64,000 nt of DNA, taken from the NCBI GenBank assembly GCA_947623455.1, contig OX392543.1, positions 20,892,757 through 20,956,756 of the forward strand, in the 5' to 3' direction. Positions 8,889 to 22,917 of the stretch are shown in pieces. The notes beneath the pieces were generated by a model. That model was not told the DNA's origin, did not search any database, and saw only the letters and a list, made by a program, of their open reading frames with translations. The DNA is from Mimachlamys varia. Its lineage: Eukaryota > Mollusca > Bivalvia > Pectinida > Pectinidae. Position 1 is the stretch's first letter. Each line of letters starts with the position of its first letter. The position numbers and the translations under genes were made by a program.

Positions 8889-10746
8889 AATGAACATTTT
8901 ATTAGAAGGTCTATTTTCAACGTGGTCAGCACCAAACATCAAAATATTGGATATTTAAGATTTATTTAGTTTTATGACGTAGTTATCAATGTTGATAACT
9001 AATACATTGCTTGTTTTAATAATAGCACTATATACGAAATATTGACATGAAGATCATACGAATGTATCAATACAAGAACAGCATGTTTAATCGACCAAGC
9101 TGGAATTTACTAACCATTTCCTACTACTTTATCACGATTAAATATAAGTATCTGTGAAAATGGACATTTACGTTTAAGAACGATTTTGGTTTTCAAAAGG
9201 ACTTTCCCATGTCATCGTGATGATGGACAGATATTTTTGGTTTTAGATTTGAAAAGTAATCAGGAAAATAATTATTTGTACAATATATGATGCTAAAGGT
9301 TGTAATATAAGTTTGTTTGCTTACATAACACGATCATAAGTTATATGTTAATATAAATGGACATTTTAGTAGCTAAACAATATTCTTATTGAGCGAAGTT
9401 GTTCAGGAAATTAAATAAGCATCTTTTATGAATGTACAACCCACCCAACAACCAAAATTAAATTAAAAAAAATAAAGAAAAAAAATCTTGTAGTGTTTGC
9501 CATTATTTCTTTTTGGGAAGAAATAAAGGTAAAATAATAGACCCACCAGTATTTATAGCTTGTACCTATTGTTGACAAAATCCGTCCTACGAAACACATT
9601 ATCACCAGCTTGATATTTGAGTTAATGGTGCAGGCTTTATCTCAGAGAAGTTCACATTGAAATTGAATACACTGAGAACCTTTGCCCGGATATCTATCAC
9701 AATAAACTCATTCACCCCTGAAGACACATTGGACCTCTTCTACTTCAAAGGTTGGAATAGCTCATTATGGAAGTAAAGGGGTGGGTGAGTTTAAGTGGCT
9801 CTGATTTCGGCACAATAGAATTGAAAATTTCTTTCATTGATGAAGTGGTTTGGCTTTCTACCACCGTGAAATTGACACTGAGCTTCGATTTCAGTATGAA
9901 ATTGTCACTGCTATCTTTCACCGGTATAGAAAACGATTTTATTCACCTGTTCATGTTTCACATGATATTAACAGTTGCATACATTCAATTTTTGATTATT
10001 CAGCGTGGGCTTAATATTGGGTTTCTGTTAACAATAATTGAAAACGACATTAGACATTAAATTTAAATAAATTTACCAATCAGAAGTCCACAGATTTTAG
10101 TTGTTGCTGAAATGAATAAATTCTGGCTGCTTTTTCATACTTCATACCCCCAAAATATATGCCCAATGAAGATTTGAAAGCAAGAGAACCTTTAGGAAAC
10201 TATTGATATACTTTTGTAAAGCATTAGGTGTCATATTCGAGGAAAGAAGATATTTTCGAAAGTTTTCCTAAAGTTCATTATATAAATATATGGCATTGCT
10301 AACATGCAAATGACCTAATCAATATGTAAAATTCACATAGCTTTATTTGTTTTAATAGTTATTACTTCATTAAAATATATTTTGACGTTTTCACCATCAT
10401 TTCAGTATTCACAAAATTAGACTGTACACCGAAAGACATTCGTATGGTGGCATATTTCAGCCATTGACTTTCGACCTACCTATGTTGACATAGATGAATC
10501 GAAAGTCGACGGCAGGAATGTGCCACCAGGCACCCGAGTTGCATAAAGGGACGCACAAGAAATCTGATTCACAAACATATCTCTCAGGTATTGCTATTGT
10601 TTACGGAGGTGTTAAAGTTGACCCAGCCCGAATTGCAGTAACTCTCGAGTTGGTAACTCCTATTGTGGGGTAACATTTTTGGGTCAGATTTGTCAATATA
10701 TTCTGAAAAAGTTATGGATCATGAACTTACAATTACAGAAATAATT

Positions 10747-11562
10747 GGAACAGTTCTTCAAAAGTTGATTAATATTTTGGTAACAATAATAATATATGGA
10801 CGAATAACTGTGCTCTAAGACGAGAATTAATTTTTATGATATTATATGGGAACAGTTCTTCAAAAGTTGGTTAATATTTTGGTAACAATAATATTATATG
10901 GACGAGTAACTGTGCTCTAAGACGAGAATTAATTTTTGTAATATGATATAGGAACAGTTCTTCAAAAGTTGGTTTATATTTTGGTAACAATAATAATATA
11001 TGGACGAATAACTGTGCTCAAAGACGAGAATTAATTTTTGTAATATTATATGGGAACAGTTCTTCAAAAGTTGGTTAATATTTTGGTAACAATAATATTA
11101 TATGGACTAGTAACTGTGCTCTAAGACGAGAATTAATTTTTGTAATATGATATAGGAACAGTTCTTCAAAAGTTGGTTAATATTTTGGTAACAATAATAA
11201 TATATGGACGAATAATTGTGCTCTAAGACGAGAATTAATTTTTGTAATATGATATAGGAACAGTTCTTCAAAAGTTGGTTAATATTTTGGTAACAATAAT
11301 AATATATAGACGAATAACTGTGCTCTAAGACGAGAATTAATTGGTGTAAGATAATATGGGAACAGTTCATCAAAAGTTGGTTGACATTTTGGTAACAATT
11401 ATAATAAATGAATAAATAACTGTGCTCTAAGACGATAATTATTTGGTGTAAGATAATATGGGAACAGTTCATCAAAAGTTGGTTGACATTTTGGTAACAA
11501 TTATAATAAATGAATAAATAACTGTGCTCTAAGACGATAATTAATTGATGTAAGATAATATG
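10747..11562 (+). repeat. 102-bp minisatellite, unit B (8 copies)
   Basis: Copies start at 10747, 10849, 10951, 11053, 11155, 11257, 11359 and 11461, each exactly 102 bp apart. The first six end in AATTTTTRTRATATKATATRG-like sequence, whereas the last ones end in GGTGTAAGATAATATG, so two subtypes are arranged in blocks. A 122-codon minus-strand frame runs through it as a 34-residue periodic peptide, which I regard as a by-product of the period. Confidence 0.95.
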
Positions 11563-13372
11563 GTAGCAAGCTGTTAATTAGTGTATCACCACAACATCGT
11601 AATCCTCCTAGGATTATATTTCTACTTATCTCATTAATGATTAACATTATTGTTATGATGGGCTAAAAAGTGTCTTTGTCACTTTCAGTGCCCTGTAAAA
11701 AGCCTAGAATATAATATTACAGAACCTAGCCTAGATCACAGATTATGCATGACTAAATATAATAATTAATATAATTACGTTTCTGTATATTGTTTCATTA
11801 TTGCACTATATACAACACTTTAATAGAAAGGTTGTGTACGATATTGTTTATGTGTATATATATTATAGTATTTGTTATACCGTTGTTGTTTTTTGTCATT
11901 ATTATATAATTAAAATATGCATGTGATAGAACTATTACGATACAAACGACAAAATGTATCAAGTAAACATGTATTAATATGTTATCAGCTATATTATTTT
12001 GTATTTGACCTTGGCACCTACTGGTTTTAGAGGTCAAGGCCATGCATGGAATCAATCTGGTATGACCTTGTATATTTTGTCAGGATTTTTGTTGAAATTG
12101 ACATAATACATCTTGATTACGTTTCACATGTTTTCAATAGATAATGATTTTTTTTATCGTTTAACTGTCCATTCATAAAATCATGTCTTCCATGTATATC
12201 ATGATTTAGTCATGTGACATAAAAGGCACGCGATTTCAAGGTCATGTGCCTATTGTAGAAAAATGAATGTCTTTCGTTATCAAGATATTGGCATACCTAA
12301 AACAATCTGAGATTATTTAATTTTTCAACATGATAATTGATTACTAACTTGATACTAGGTAATAATCCATTAAAAGAGCTACACTTCTGAGCTTTACAAA
12401 TTGTTAACCTTCTAGGAATGTTGGAATGCAAAAGATAATCGTTTATTTTAATCTTTGTTCTTTCTACGTTTTTCCATTTTACAAAATTGCTGCCAAATCG
12501 GCGTAAATGTGTTATTTTCTATTCCGTTATTTCAATTGGGATTAGTGACAGTTATTTTATTACTTCATAACTTAAATGTTAATTAAATGGACCATATATT
12601 GTTATATCTAATTGGACCAAACTGAAATTATTTTGAAAATGACCCCGTGCAACATAGCCTAGCAGCTATTTTTCATTTAAATTTGGCTTCAATCAACGGC
12701 ATTGCATATATGAATCCTACAGGACGTATTAATCTTATAATACAATGTACGACTACAAGATCGCTGGTTGCTGACGACTCAACAATGTCTCATAATGTGT
12801 GAAATCCAAATTATGCTGTTAATTGCTTTAAAAGAGATTTGTATTTATTTCAATGTTTTTGTTTTATTGTCTTTGAAAAGAAAACTGGAATAATGTTTAA
12901 ATCCAGCTGATCACGATTAAAAATAAGTATCTGTGAAAATGGACATTTACGTTAAGAACGATTTGTTTTCCAAAGGTTTTCATGTCATCGTGATGATGGA
13001 CAGATATTTTTTGTTTTATATTTGAAAAAGTAATCAAGAACATAACTATTTGTACAATTTACGATGCTAAAGGTTGTAATATAAGTTTGTTTGCTTATAC
13101 AACACGATTATAAGTTATACGTTAATGAAGGGTGTCATTCAAAAGTAGGCAAACTATTTGACTTATTCTATTAACCCTTCACTAGTTTTCAGATGATTGT
13201 AAATGATACGACTAAACAAACTCGTATCGGTTAATAAATCTACAAAAGCGAATAGACATGGATAGGATCTCAAACGATGTCTCTGAAATCTGAAACGCTT
13301 TTTTTGTTTCCCTGAGAGCATCATTTACTTCTTATCCGTGACTTTCGAAATCAGCATCCCGACACTTAGCTC

Positions 13373-13454
13373 ACTCATCCCTGAAGACATATTTGAACTC
13401 TATCCAAAGCAAAGGTGGTGATGGTTTATTATTATATGTCAGGGGTGAATGAGT
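13373..13454 (+). other. Hairpin S4' (second half, unit B)
   Basis: ACTCATCCCTGAAGACATAT (13373-13392) is largely complementary to ATATGTC-AGGGGTGAATGAGT (13434-13454), with a small bulge (AGA) in one arm. Its left arm is the counterpart of the S4 left arm: both contain CCCTGAAGACA. Both diverged halves of the unit thus keep a hairpin at the same relative place. In unit A the right arm has changed (GGGATGAATAAG), weakening the pairing. Confidence 0.55.
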
Positions 13455-15481
13455 CAAGGAATCATGTTTTATATCTCAGACAGACATCAATATCATTAAG
13501 TATCAATGTTGAGTTCCAATTTTGACACCCATGTTTAGGTGTTGATGCCTCCGTCTGTACTGTAGCCTCAGTGCCATTCGACTTTTTAACACCATTATAC
13601 TCTAGTCAGATATTTGCTCAGTTTCTCGTATTTGTAGACGATTGGTTCGTGTATAAAGTTGTAGGATTAAACTATTTGAAATAATGATCAAGTTACGGAG
13701 ATTTCCAATATCTTAATTTTTTAAGACTGTTTTATTCCCGTAATTGAAAGATGTTTAACATTTCAAAATGTTAATTTTGAAATTGGTAAGCATCAAACTA
13801 TCAAAAGTCAGACATGTAAGAATTATTTCTTTCTTTAGCCTGACTGTCAATGTTATGAACAAAGTTGATAAAGAATGTTATATGTTCAGATAATAAAAGT
13901 ACATAGGATATATTGACATGATGTATGAGCCAATATCAATATATCTATGATACAAGATCAACGTCTTTAATCGACAAAGCTGGAATATGTTTACCATTCT
14001 CAACTAAAAATCACCTTATAGCACTGTCATTTATAACAGATCCTGCTCATATTATTCATTGACTTGCAGTTAAGTTTGTCAAATACATCAAATTGGGCGA
14101 TGATGGATATGCTTGATTCAGGTTGTTTGTTCCCTTTAACAATAAGTGCCTTAAATACCAAATCTTTATCTTTTGTATTTCCCTACTCTGGCAAGTCCGT
14201 TGATGAGACTTTAAATCCAGTTCCTTGTATTGGTGATCCTTCTGAGGATTTCCTGATTTTCTCATTTAATAACCCAGAGGTTTATCCAGCATATGTCATA
14301 ATCGCTACGCTATTTCATAAACTTCTTTTAACAATAAGCAAAAACAACAAGAAATACATTAAGGTCAAAATCAAAACAAAAATGAAAAAGTTTTGAAAGA
14401 ATAATGTTTTATATCATGATGAAATAGAAAAGAAAATAATCAAATGGGATTGATTCCTATAACCAATATCAGCACTGTCATAGTGACTATTTGTGCTACA
14501 TTGAACATATTTCTTAGCATCAGTGATTAACATTTTTACGGTGATACGATTAAACAAACTGCAAGTTTATCATCCCCACCTACTTCTAATCAGAACATGT
14601 ACTTCATTATTTACCTGTCGGGGAGCAGTCAGTATTTCGTTATGCAATATTTTAACTTGACGTCTCCACCTCCATTCAATCAAGCCTTGGTATTTTTGTC
14701 AGATGGACATCTCGTGTTTAATGTGTAAGTGTGTCAATAATGTCATTGTTTTAGTTAATAAAAACATGTATTGTTTAAGTTACTGATTTTTTAAAAACTT
14801 AAATACACGTTAAGAATATTTGTCAAGGTCAAGATTATTACCCTGACCCTCTTCCTCATCATGTTCATCATCATCTACGTCATTATGATTATTACGATTA
14901 ATTTTATGTGTATTGATGCACACGTCAGAATGTGCATGACGTTTCAGTGAGCTTGCATGCTTTACATAAAGACCTGTATTCTAGACAATAAATGCTTCTG
15001 TTTTGTCTGTCATACGAGATGTATGATATTTTTAAGATAATTATAATAAATTGTTTTAGCAGAAAAAACGCATTGTGTTGTGTTTGTCTATGTCTATATG
15101 AGTCAAAACAGATGGAAAACAGGAACTTAGATATATACTTATCGATCATGATGGGAATGGAACATAAACCTCGGTAAACTTGATCACAAGCATGCTCTAC
15201 ATGGCCGGAGAAGATGATCATATGATCGAAAATGTCACCGATTCGTCTTAGTTTTACTCCTACGATGTAAAAATACGTACATCCGAAATGCACTTTCGAC
15301 TTATGCTTCATATTCTGCAATTGGTTAGCCTTCACATATCACTCATATAACTTTGCTCGACACTTGGTCCGTACAAAATTTGTTCAACAATCCAAGGAAA
15401 GATCATTCTAATTAGCGCGAATAAAATGAATGATCATCAAATAAGGAGCCATGATATCAAAATGAACTACATTCGAGTCTA

Positions 15482-16630
15482 ACGAGCCGGAGCGGATACA
15501 CTACCTGTGATGCAATGTACTGGAGAGCGGATTGATATAGCGGTACAATGACTGGCACAAATACAATGAGCCAATGACAAAGTGTTTCATACGATTGTAG
15601 TTCTCAACTAAAGTAGCAACATGGTAATTAATGCACCTCTGAGAAAACTCAATATGAACTGAAGGCCAATATTCCGAACGCGTGTAATCTACTGAACATA
15701 AACTGTTAAAATGTAAAGGTTTTTTAGACTTAATAAAGTAGATTATTGTCGGAGGTACACAAGGGTAAATAGTCAGGTGTGTTTTTGTATCAACTGGCAT
15801 GAACGACATTAGAGAACCTTGTCTAACACCAACGGAAATTAAAAAAAAAAATTAAATTTCAAAATGTACGAGCCGGAGCATATACACTACCTGTGATGCA
15901 ATGTACTGGAGAGCGGATTGATATAGCGGTACAATGACTGGCACAAATACAATGAGCCAATGACAAAGTGTTTCATACGATTGTAGTTCTCAACTAAAGT
16001 AGAAACATGGTAATTAATGCACCTTTGAGAAAACCCAATATGAACTGAAGGCACATATTCCGAATGCGTGTAACCTACGGAACATAAACTGTTAAAATGT
16101 AAAGGATTTTTAGACTTAATATAGTAGATTATTGTCGGAGGTACACAACGGTAAATAGTCAGGTGTGCTTTTGTATCAACTGGCATGAACGACATTAGAG
16201 AACCTTGTCTAACACCAATGGAAATTTAAAAAAAAATTAAATTTCAAAATGTACGAGCCGGAGCATATACACTACCTGTGATGCAATGTACTGGAGAGCG
16301 GATTGATATAGCGGTACAATGACTGGCACAAATACAATGAGCCAATGACAAAGTGTTTCATACGATTGTAGTTCTCAACTAAAGTGGAAACATGGTAATT
16401 AATGCACCTCTGAGAAAACTCAATATGAACTGAAGGCACATATTCCGAATGCGTGTAATCTACTGAACATAAACTGTTAAAATGAAAAGGTTTGTTAGAC
16501 TTAATAGAGTAGATTACTGTCGGAGGTACACAGGGGTAAATAGTCGGGTGCTTTTTGTATCAAATGGCATGAACGACATTAGAGCACCTTGTCTAACACC
16601 AATGGAAATTTTAAAAGTTATTTCAAAATG
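15482..16630 (+). repeat. 386-bp subrepeat array, unit C (3 copies)
   Basis: Copies start at 15482, 15868 and 16253. The array is the same as that of unit A at offset 14,992. Confidence 0.92.
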
Positions 16631-18691
16631 AACTACTCTTCGGTTGTTAGCGGGGCCATTCGTGTCACACTGACACATCCAGCTGCTTCAGATTTCAACC
16701 CTTTTTACAGTAGTCAGATATTTTGCCCAGTTTCCCGTAAGAAACTGTAGGCGATTGATTCGTGTTTTTAGTCGGTTTAAACTGTTTGGTGTGAGGATCA
16801 AGTTATGGAAACTTCCACTGCCTCAATTTATGATGGATATTATTCCTTAAAATGAACATTTTATTAGAAGGTCTATTTTTAACGTGGTCAGCACCAAACA
16901 TCAAATATTGGATATTTAAGATTTATTTAGTTTTATGACGTAGCTATCAATGCTGATAACACAGTTGATAACCAATACATTGATAGTTTGAATGATAGCA
17001 CTATATACGATATATGGTCATGGAGCCCATACACATGTATCAATACAAGATCAACATGTTTAATCGACTAAGCTGGAACATATTAACCATTCCCTTTTAC
17101 TTTATCACGATTAAATATGATTATCTGTGAAAATGGACATTTACGTTTAAGAACGATTTTTTTTCCAAAAGGACTTTCCCAAGTTATCGTGATGATGGGC
17201 AGATATTTTTTGTTTTAGATTTGAAAAGTAATCAGGAAAATGATTGTTTGTACAATATATGATGCTAAAGGTTGTAGTATAAGTTTGTTTGCTTACATAA
17301 CACGATTATAATTTATATGTTAATATAAATGGACATTTTAGTAGCTAAACAATATTCTTATTTGAGCGAAGTTGTTCAGGAAATTAAATAAGCATCTTTC
17401 AAGAATGTCCAACCCACCCAACAACAAAAAATTAAATTTAAAAAAAAATAATCTTTTTGCCATTATTTTTTTTTTGGAAGAAATAAAGGTAAAATAAAAT
17501 ACCCACCAGTATTTATAGCTTGTACCTATTGTTGACAAAATCCGTCCTACGAAACATATTATCACCAGCTTGATATTTGAATTAATGGTGCAGGCTTTAT
17601 CTCAGAGATGTTCACATTGAAATTGAATACACTGAGAACCTTTGCCCGGATATCTATCACAATAAACTCATTCACCCCTGAAGACACATTGGACCTCTTC
17701 TACTTCAAAGGTTGGAATAGCTCATTATGGAAGTAAAGGGGTGGGTGAGTTCAAGTGGCTCTGATTTCGGCACTATAGAATTGAAAATTAGTTTGGCTTT
17801 CTACCACCGTGAAATTGACTCTGAGCTTCGATTTCAGTATGAAATTATCACTGCTATCTTTCACCGGTATCGAAAACGATTTTATTCACCTGTTCATGTT
17901 TCACATGATATTAACAGTTGCGTACATTCAGTTTTTGATTATTCAGCGTGGGCTTAATATTGGGTTTCTGTTCACAATAATTGAAAACGACATTAGACAT
18001 TGAATTTAAATAAATTTACCAATCAGAAGTCCACAGATTTTAGTTTTTGCTGAAATGAATAAATTCTGGCTGCTTTTTCATACTTCATACCCCCCAAACA
18101 TATGCCCAATGAAGATTTGAAAGCAAGAGAGCCTTTAGGAAACTTTTGATATACTTTTGTAAAGCATTAGGTGTTATATTCGAGGAAAGAAGATATTTTC
18201 GAAAGTTTTCCAAAAGTTCATTATATAAATATATGGCATTGCCAACATGCAAATGACCTAATCAATATGTAAAATTCACATAGCTTTATTTGTATTAATA
18301 GTTATTACTTCATTAAAATATATTTCGACGTTTTCAACATTATTTCAGTATTCACAAAATTGGACTGTACACCCGAAAGACATTCGTATGGTGGCATATT
18401 TCAGCCATTGACTTTCGACCTACCTATGTTGACATAGATGAATCGAAAGTCGACGGCAGGAATGTGTCACCAGGCACTCGAGTTGCAGAAAGGGACGCAC
18501 AAGAAATCTGAACCACAAACATATCTCTCAGGTATTGCTATTGTTTATGGAGGTGTTAAAGTTGACCCAGCCCGAATTGCAGTAACTCTCGAGTTGGTAG
18601 CTCCTATTGAGGAGAAACATTTTTGGGACAGTATTTGTCAATATGTTCTGAAAAAGTTATGGATCATGAATTTACAATTACAGAAATAATT

Positions 18692-18997
18692 AGAACAGTT
18701 CTTCAAAAGTTGGTTGACATTTTGGTAATCATTATAATAAATGAAAAAATAACTGTGCTCCAAGACGAGAATTAATTGGTGTAAGATACTATGGGAACAG
18801 TTCATCAAAAGTTGGTTGACATTTTGGTAATAATTATAATAAATGAACAAATAACTGTGCTCTAAGACGAGAATTAATTGGTGTAAGATAATATGGGAAC
18901 AGTTCATCAAAAGTTGGTTAATATTTTGGTAACAATAATAATATATGGACGAATAACTGTGCTCTAAGACGAGAATTAATTGGTGTAAGATAATATG
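18692..18997 (+). repeat. 102-bp minisatellite, unit C (3 copies)
   Basis: Copies start at 18692, 18794 and 18896, spacing 102. They are of the GGTGTAAGATA subtype. Confidence 0.93.
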
Positions 18998-21900
18998 GTA
19001 GCAAGCTGTTAATTAGCGTATAACCACAACATCGTAATCCTCCTAGGATTATATTACTACTAATCTCATTAATGATTAACATTATTGTTATGATGGGCTA
19101 AAAAGTGTCTTGTCACTTTCAGTTCCCTGTAAAAAGCCTAGAATATAATATTACAGAACCTAGCCTAGATCACAGATTATGCATGACTAAATATAATAAT
19201 TAATATAATTACGTTTCTGTATATTGTTTCATTATTGCACTATATACAACACTTTAATAGAAAGGTTGTGTACGATATTGTTTATGTGTATATATATTAT
19301 AGTATTTGTTATACCGTTGTTGTTTTTTGTCATTATTATATAATTAAAATATGCATGTGATAGAACTATTACGATACAAACGACAAAATGTATCAAGTAA
19401 ACATGTATTAATATGTTATCAGCTATATTATTTTGTATTTGACCTTGGCACCTACTGGTTTTAGAGGTCAAGGTCATGCATGGAATCAATCTGGTATGAC
19501 CTTGTATATTTTGTCAGGATTTTTGTTGAAATTGACATAATACATCTTGATTACGTTTCACATGTTTTCAATAGATAATGATTTTTTTTATCGTTTAACT
19601 GTCCATTCATAAAATCATGTCTTCCATGTATATCATGATTTAGTCATGTGACATAAAAGGCACGCGATTTCAAGGTCATGTGCCTATTGAAGAAAAAATG
19701 AATGTCTTTTGTTATCAAGAGATTGGTTAGCCTAAAAAAATCTGAGATTATTTAATTTTTCAACATGATAATTGATTACTAACTTGATACTAGGTAATAA
19801 TCCATTAAAAGAGCTACACTTCTGAGCTTTACAAATTGTTAACCTTCTTGGAATGTTGGAATGCAAAAGATGATCGTTTATTTTAATCTTTGTTCTTTCT
19901 ACGTTTTTCCATTTTACAAAATTGCTGCCAAATCGGCGTAAATGTGCGATTTTATATTCTGTTATTTCAATTGGGATTAGTGACAGTTATTTAATTACTT
20001 CATAACTTAAGTGTTAATTAAATGGACCATATATTGTTATATCTAATTGGACCAAACTGAAATTATTTTGAAAATGACCCCGTGCAACATAGCCTAGCAG
20101 CTATTTTTCATTTAAATTTGGCTTCAATCAACGGCAATGCATATATAAATCCTACAGGACGTATTAATCTTATAATACAATGTACGACTACAAGATCGCT
20201 GGTTGCTGACGACTCAACAATGTCTCATAATGTGTGAAATCCAAACTATGCTGTTAATTGCTTTAAAAGAGATTTGTATTTATTTCAATGTTTTTGTTTT
20301 ATTGTCTTTGAAAAGAAAACTGGAATCATGTTTAAATCCAGCTGATGACGATTAAAGATAAGTATCTGTGAAAATGGACATTTACGTTAAGAACGATTTG
20401 TTTTCCAAAGGTTTTCATGTCATCGTGATGATGGACAGAGATCTTTTATTTTATATATGAAAAGTAATCAAGAACATAACTATTTGTACAATTTACGATG
20501 CTAAAGGTTGTAATATAAGTTTGTTTGCTTATATAACACGTTTATAAGTTATATGTTAATGAAGGGTGTCATTCAAAAGCAGGCAAACCATTTGACTTAT
20601 TCTATTCACCTTTCACTAGTTTTCAGATGATTGTAAATGATACGACCAAACAAACTCGTATCGGTAAACAAAACTACAAAAGCGAATGGACATGGATTGG
20701 ATCTCAAACGATATCTCTGAAATCTGAGACGCTGTTTTTTTTGTTTCCCTTAGAGCATCATTTACTTCTTATCCGTGACTTTCGAAATCAGCATCCCGAC
20801 ACTTAGCTCAATCATCCCTGAAGACATATTTGAACTCTATCCAAAGCAAAGGTGGTGATGGTTTATTATTATATGTCAGGGGTGAATGAGTCAAGGAATC
20901 ATGTTTTATATCTCAGACAGACATCAATATCATTAAGTATCAATGTTGAGTTCCAATTTTGACACCCATGTTTAGGTGTTGATGCCTCCGTCTGTACTGT
21001 AGCCTCAGTGCCATTCGACTTTTTAACAACATTATACTCTAGTCAGATATTTGCTCAGTTTCTCGTATTTGTAGACGATTTGTTCGTGTATAAAGTTGTA
21101 GGATTAAACTATTTGAAATAATGATCAAGTTACGGAGATTTCCAATATCTTAATTTTTTATGATTGTTGTATTCCCGAAATTGAAAGATGTTTAACATTT
21201 CAAAATGTTAATTTTGAAATTGGTAAGCACTAAAATATCTAAAGTCAGACATGTAAGAATTATTTCTTTCTTTAGCCTGACTGTCAATGTTATGAACAAA
21301 GTTGATAAACAATGTTATATGTTCAGATAATAACAGTACATAGGATATATTGACATGATGTATGAGCCAATATCAATATATCTATAATACAAGATCAACG
21401 TATTTAATCGACAAAGCTGGAAATGTTTACCATTCTCAACTAAAAATCACCTTATAGTACTGTCATTTATAACAGATCCTGCTCATATTATTCATTGACT
21501 TGCAGTTAAGTTTGTCAAATACATCAAATTGGGCGATGATGGATATGCTTGATTCAGGTTGTTTGTTCCCTTTAACAATAAGTGCCTTAAATACCAAATC
21601 TTTATCTTTTGTATTTCCCTACTCTGGCAAGTCTCGTTGATGAGACTTTAAATCCAGTTCCTTGTATTGTTGATCCTTCTGAGGATTTCCTGATTTTCTC
21701 ATTTAATAACCCAGAGGTTTATCCAGCATATGTCATAATCACTACGCTATTTCATAAACTTCTTTTAACAATAAGCAAAAACAACAGGAAATACATTAAG
21801 GTCAAAATCAAAACAAAAATGAAAAAGTTTTGAAAGAATAATGTTTTATATCATGATGAAATAGAAAAGAAAATAATCAAATGGGATTGATTCCTATAAC

Positions 21901-22917
21901 CAATATCAGCACTGTCATAGTGACTATTCGTGCTACATTGAACATATTTCTTAGCATCAGTGATTAACATTTTTACGGTGATACGATTAAACAAACTGCA
22001 AGTTTATCATCCCCACCTACTTCTAATCAGAACATGTACTTCATTATTTACCTGTCGGGGAGCAGTCAGTATTTCGTTATGCAATATTTTAACTTGACGT
22101 CTCCACCTCCATCCAATCAAGCCTTGGTATTTTTGTCAGATGGACATCTCGTGTTTAATGTGTAAGTGTGTCAATAATGTCATTGTTTTAGTTAATAAAA
22201 GCATGTATTGTTTAAGTTACTGATTTTTTTAAAACTGAAATACACGTTAAGAATATTTGTCAAGGTCAAGATTATTACCCTGACCCTCTTCCTCATCATG
22301 TTCATCATCATCTACGTCATTATGATTATTACGATTAATTTTATGTGTATTGATGCACACGTCAGAATGTGCATGACGTTTCAGTGAGCTTGCATGCTTT
22401 ACATAAAGACCTGTATTCTAGACAATAAAAGCTTCTGTTTTGTCTGTCATACGAGATGTATGATATTTTTAAGATAATTATAATAAATTGTTTTAGCAGA
22501 AAAACGCATTGTGTTGTGTTTGTCTATTTCTATATGAGTCAAAACAGATGGAAAACAGGAACTTAGATATATACTTATCGATCATGATGGGAATGGAACA
22601 TAAACCTCGTTAAACTTGATCACAAGCATGCTCTACATGGCCGGAGAAGATGATCATATGATCGAAAATGTCACCGATTCGTCTTAGTTTTACTACTACG
22701 ATGTAAAAATACGTACATCCGAAATGCACTTTCGACTTATGCTTCATATTCTGCAATTGGTTAGCCTTCACATATCACTCATATAACTTTGCTCGACACT
22801 TGGTCCGGACAAAATTTGTTCAACAATCCAAGGAAAGATCATTCTAATTAGCGCGAATAAAATGAATGATCATCAAATAAGGAACCATGATATCAAAATG
22901 AACTACATTCGAGTCTA

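Larger units (their letters stand above)
7425..14993 (+). repeat. Tandem unit B (7,569 bp)
   Basis: Second and longest unit. The layout is as in unit A, but with only two 386-bp subrepeats and eight 102-bp minisatellite copies, and the minisatellite accounts for its length. It has the most complete S1 open frame (8628-8888) and the longest version of the first-half open frame (9767-10060, 97 codons). Unit B has no near-identical partner in the window. The remaining spacers (11563-12900 and about 14730-14990) look like those of unit A, with no gene seen. Confidence 0.95.
14994..22430 (+). repeat. Tandem unit C (7,437 bp)
   Basis: Third unit. Its first half (to 18670) is a copy of unit A at offset 14,992. 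Beyond a C/T difference at 18671, at the edge of the minisatellite, it diverges from A. It has three 386-bp subrepeats and three regular 102-bp copies. A one-base insertion near 21634 breaks the open frame that is intact in the equivalent place of units A and B (6491-6823 and 14064-14396), which argues that this frame is not under strong constraint. The unit begins TGCTTCTG where most units have AGCTTCTG, a marker it shares with A. Confidence 0.95.

Noticed and set aside
11107..11475. Periodic 34-residue peptide encoded on the minus strand of the 102-bp minisatellite.
   Set aside because: An open frame is automatic once a 102-bp repeat has no stop in one frame. Units vary from 2 to 8 copies and unit A has a rearranged array, so there is no sign of selection for a protein.
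14925..15335. Longest open frame in the window, 136 codons on the minus strand at the B/C junction.
   Set aside because: It is open only in the A/C type. In unit D a single base makes an in-frame stop (GTT TAA in minus sense), and in B, E and other units a length change in the ATGTAAAAATACG stretch breaks it. There is no recognisable domain, and the length is near chance expectation for this composition.
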